8,021 nt of DNA from NCBI GenBank assembly GCA_029865285.1, contig JAOUHE010000072.1, positions 1 to 8,021 of the forward strand, given 5' to 3'. A model generated the notes under the pieces. That model ran no database searches, had not been told where the DNA came from, and saw only the letters and a program-made list of their open reading frames with translations. Source of the DNA: Chloroflexota bacterium (GTDB lineage Bacteria > Chloroflexota > Limnocylindria > QHBO01). Below are positions 6,069 through 8,021 of the stretch, in pieces. The number at the start of each line of letters is the position of its first letter. The stretch's first letter is position 1. The translations under genes and the position numbers were made by a program.

Positions 6069-8002
6069 TCCGCCTCAGGTCGAAGAAGAATCGTTCCCAG
6101 CGCCGGCAGCGTGATCGTCGTCGAGGCCGGCATGTCACCGCAGGCCACCGACTCGGCCACAACGCGCCGCCGACGACCCGCGCTCGACCCACCGTAGCGG
6201 CGTGCATCGGTATCGAGGGCGATGCGCCAGTCGCCGGCGAAGGGCAGCCCCAGCCGGTAGCCGCGCCGCTCCAACGGCCCGAGGTTCTGCGCGATCACGA
6301 CGTGGTCGACGCTGCCGTCTGGAGTCACACCGCGCCGGAGCCAGGCGAAGGTGGCCCCGTCCTGCTCCCCGAGATCGATCCAGCTGAAGCCGGACGGGTC
6401 CTCGTCGCCCTCCCACAGCGCGGGGTGGGCGCGATACAGCGCGCCCATGTCAGCGACGCATCGGGCCAGGCCAAGCCTCCACGCGTCGCCACGGGCCGCT
6501 GCCCAGGGCAGTTCGCCATCGTGATCCCACTCGCCTGCCGACCCGAGCTCGCTGCCCATGAAGAGGAGCTTTTTGCCGGGCTGTCCCAGCTGGTTCGCCA
6601 GCAGCGAGCGAAGGCTCGAGAATCGCTGCGCCTCGTCCCCGGGCATCTTCCCGAGCAGAGAGCCCTTGATGTGGACCACCTCGTCGTGGGAGAGCGGCAA
6701 GAGCCACCGCTCGGTCCCGAGGTACAGGCCGCGGAAGGTGACGCGCTGTCGGTGCTTGCCTCGCGTGCCCGGGGCGCGCTTGAAGTAGTCGAGCGTGTCG
6801 TGCATCCAGCCCATGTCCCACTTCAGGTCGAAGCCGAGGCCGCCCTGGTCTGTCGCGCGGGTCACGCCTGGAAAGGCGGTCGACTCCTCGGCCATCGTGA
6901 CCGCGTCGGGGAAGGTCCTGTGCACCCGGTCGTTCAGCTCCCGCAGGAACGCGAGCGCCTCGAGGTTCTCCTTGCCGCCGTCAACATTCGGGCGCCATTG
7001 TCCGGGTCGGCGCGAGTAGTCGAGGTACAGCATCGAGGCCACCGCATCGACGCGGAGGCCATCGAAGTGGAACTCGTCGAGCCAATAGAGGGCGTTCGCC
7101 ACGAGGAAATTGCGCACCTGCGGCCGCCCGTAGTCGAAGACCAGGGTTCCCCAGTCGGGGTGCTCGCCGCGCATCGGGTCGGCGTGCTCGTAGAGGGCAC
7201 CGCCGTCGAAGCGGGCCAGTGCGTGGGCATCTTTCGGGAAGTGCGCAGGTACCCAGTCGAGGATCACCCCGATCCCGGCCTGGTGAAGGCGATCAACCAT
7301 CGACCGCAGGCCGTCGGGGGCGCCGAAACGGGCGGTCGGGGCGTAGAAGCCGGTGACCTGGTAGCCCCACGAGCCGTCGAACGGATGCTCGGCGATCGGC
7401 AGCAGCTCCACGTGCGTGAATCCCAGGCGACGGCAGTGCGTGGCCAGCCGCCGACCGATCTCGGCGTACGAGAGCCATCCCCCGTCCGTCCGGCGACGCC
7501 ATGAGCCCAGGTGGACCTCGTACACCCGCATCGGTGACCGATGCGGGTCGCGCTCGCCTCGCGTGCGCATCCACGCGCCGTCGGCCCAGTCGTGAGCCGC
7601 CGGGCCAGCCACACGCGACGCGGTCGCGGGGCGCAGTGACGCCCAGCGGGCCATCGGGTCGGCCCGCAGCTGCGTGCGGCCGTCGGCGCCGGTCACGGCG
7701 AATTCGTACCGATCCCCGGCAGACATGCCCGGGACGAATGCAGTCCAGATCCCCGACGCGTCAATCATCCGCATTCCGGGCCGAGGAGCACCAGGCCGAT
7801 CAGGCCCGCCTGTCAAGCTGACCGCGCGAGCGCTCGGCGCCCAGACGCTGAAGACCACCCCTGGAACGTCACCGATCGCCCGCACGTGCGCCCCGAGGAT
7901 CTCCCAGGGGCGCGGGTGGGTGCCGTCGGCCAGACGCCGCAGGTCGTCCGCTGCGATCAGGGGCGGCGCAGGGTTGTCGTCATCGCGCTGAGCTGGAGGC
8001 AT
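6065..8002 (-). CDS. glgB: 1,4-alpha-glucan branching enzyme GlgB
   Basis: A 645-aa GH13_9 enzyme that cuts alpha-1,4-glucan chains and rejoins them as alpha-1,6 branches. It begins almost directly with the CBM48 module (WEILGAH at 33-39, FSVWAPSA at 51-58). It therefore lacks the extra N-terminal module of the roughly 730-aa enterobacterial form. The barrel runs from YEVHLGSW (161-168) through ELLPIAEHPFDGSWGYQ (199-215) and DWVPAHFP (249-256). The triad is intact: nucleophile D319 in GLRVDAVASM, acid/base E372 in MAEEST and D440 in LSHDEV. The GGKENLEA (342-349) and MGSELGS (482-488) segments are typical. A beta-domain closes the protein (about 545-645). The ATG at 8002 has a TATGGT box 7 nt upstream and no good Shine-Dalgarno. 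It is convergent with malQ and so separately transcribed from glgE-malQ. I see no phosphorylase- or trehalose-type hallmark that would argue for another GH13 subfamily such as TreZ. Confidence 0.96.
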   Translation of the reverse strand: MPPAQRDDDNPAPPLIAADDLRRLADGTHPRPWEILGAHVRAIGDVPGVVFSVWAPSARAVSLTGGPDRPGAPRPGMRMIDASGIWTAFVPGMSAGDRYEFAVTGADGRTQLRADPMARWASLRPATASRVAGPAAHDWADGAWMRTRGERDPHRSPMRVYEVHLGSWRRRTDGGWLSYAEIGRRLATHCRRLGFTHVELLPIAEHPFDGSWGYQVTGFYAPTARFGAPDGLRSMVDRLHQAGIGVILDWVPAHFPKDAHALARFDGGALYEHADPMRGEHPDWGTLVFDYGRPQVRNFLVANALYWLDEFHFDGLRVDAVASMLYLDYSRRPGQWRPNVDGGKENLEALAFLRELNDRVHRTFPDAVTMAEESTAFPGVTRATDQGGLGFDLKWDMGWMHDTLDYFKRAPGTRGKHRQRVTFRGLYLGTERWLLPLSHDEVVHIKGSLLGKMPGDEAQRFSSLRSLLANQLGQPGKKLLFMGSELGSAGEWDHDGELPWAAARGDAWRLGLARCVADMGALYRAHPALWEGDEDPSGFSWIDLGEQDGATFAWLRRGVTPDGSVDHVVIAQNLGPLERRGYRLGLPFAGDWRIALDTDARRYGGSSAGRRRRVVAESVACGDMPASTTITLPALGTILLRPEAD

Positions 8003-8009
8003 CGCCTAC

Positions 8010-8015
8010 ACCATA
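8010..8015 (-). promoter_or_regulatory. Putative -10 box (TATGGT) for a leaderless glgB transcript
   Basis: On the minus strand TATGGT is followed by the 7-nt spacer GTAGGCG and then the ATG at 8002. It is the best -10 match in the window. Transcription from a normal distance would start at the ATG. Only 6 nt remain upstream before the window ends, so a -35 cannot be judged. The AGG in the spacer is too weak and too close to act as a convincing Shine-Dalgarno. Confidence 0.45.
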
Positions 8016-8021
8016 CCCGAG

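Noticed and set aside
6040..6110. A possible bidirectional terminator between malQ and glgB
   Set aside because: No stable stem-loop with a T-run on either strand was found by eye; only the CTAG stop overlap is there.
5714..7504. A 596-codon open frame on the plus strand across the end of malQ and most of glgB
   Set aside because: It is antisense to strongly conserved glgB and out of frame with malQ. Its translation is Arg/Ala/Val/Glu-rich with no recognisable domain. Long antisense frames are expected in GC-rich DNA with strong third-position GC bias.
1..8021. Signs of mobile DNA, tRNA/rRNA genes, CRISPR or toxin-antitoxin genes
   Set aside because: None seen. The five genes are intact, similar in base composition and fill nearly the whole window.

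Overview
This is a GC-rich, gene-dense bacterial window. It holds five complete protein-coding genes, almost no intergenic space and no RNA genes, mobile elements or CRISPR. The base composition, the lipoprotein glucose/sorbosone dehydrogenase, the GlgE/MalQ/GlgB set and start codons without Shine-Dalgarno sequences suggest an uncultured high-GC lineage. Chloroflexota (Limnocylindria-like) or a relative of Actinomycetota are the best guesses. This assignment is an inference from style, not from a marker gene.

Left part (1-1996): a RadC-family JAMM/MPN protein (45-770, +) converges on a PQQ-dependent sugar dehydrogenase of the GSDH/YliI type (746-1996, -), which has a lipoprotein signal. The two genes overlap tail-to-tail by 25 bp. 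A 92-bp divergent promoter region (1997-2088) follows.

Right part (2089-8002): an alpha-glucan module. GlgE (maltose-1-phosphate maltosyltransferase, 2089-4212, +) is translationally coupled through an ATGA overlap to MalQ (4-alpha-glucanotransferase, 4209-6068, +). GlgB (branching enzyme, 6065-8002, -) converges on malQ, and the two stop codons interlock in one CTAG palindrome. Together they can elongate (GlgE), disproportionate (MalQ) and branch (GlgB) an alpha-1,4-glucan. The enzymes that would make maltose-1-phosphate (TreS/Pep2 or GlgC/GlgM) are not in the window. All three carry the catalytic triads expected of GH13/GH77 enzymes.

The most distinctive non-coding signal is a TANNNT hexamer placed 6-7 nt before the start codon of radC, the GSDH gene and glgB, with no ribosome binding site. 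This is what leaderless promoters look like. I did not find a convincing undescribed system; the points of interest are the glgE-malQ coupling, the leaderless-type starts and the extreme 3' compaction.
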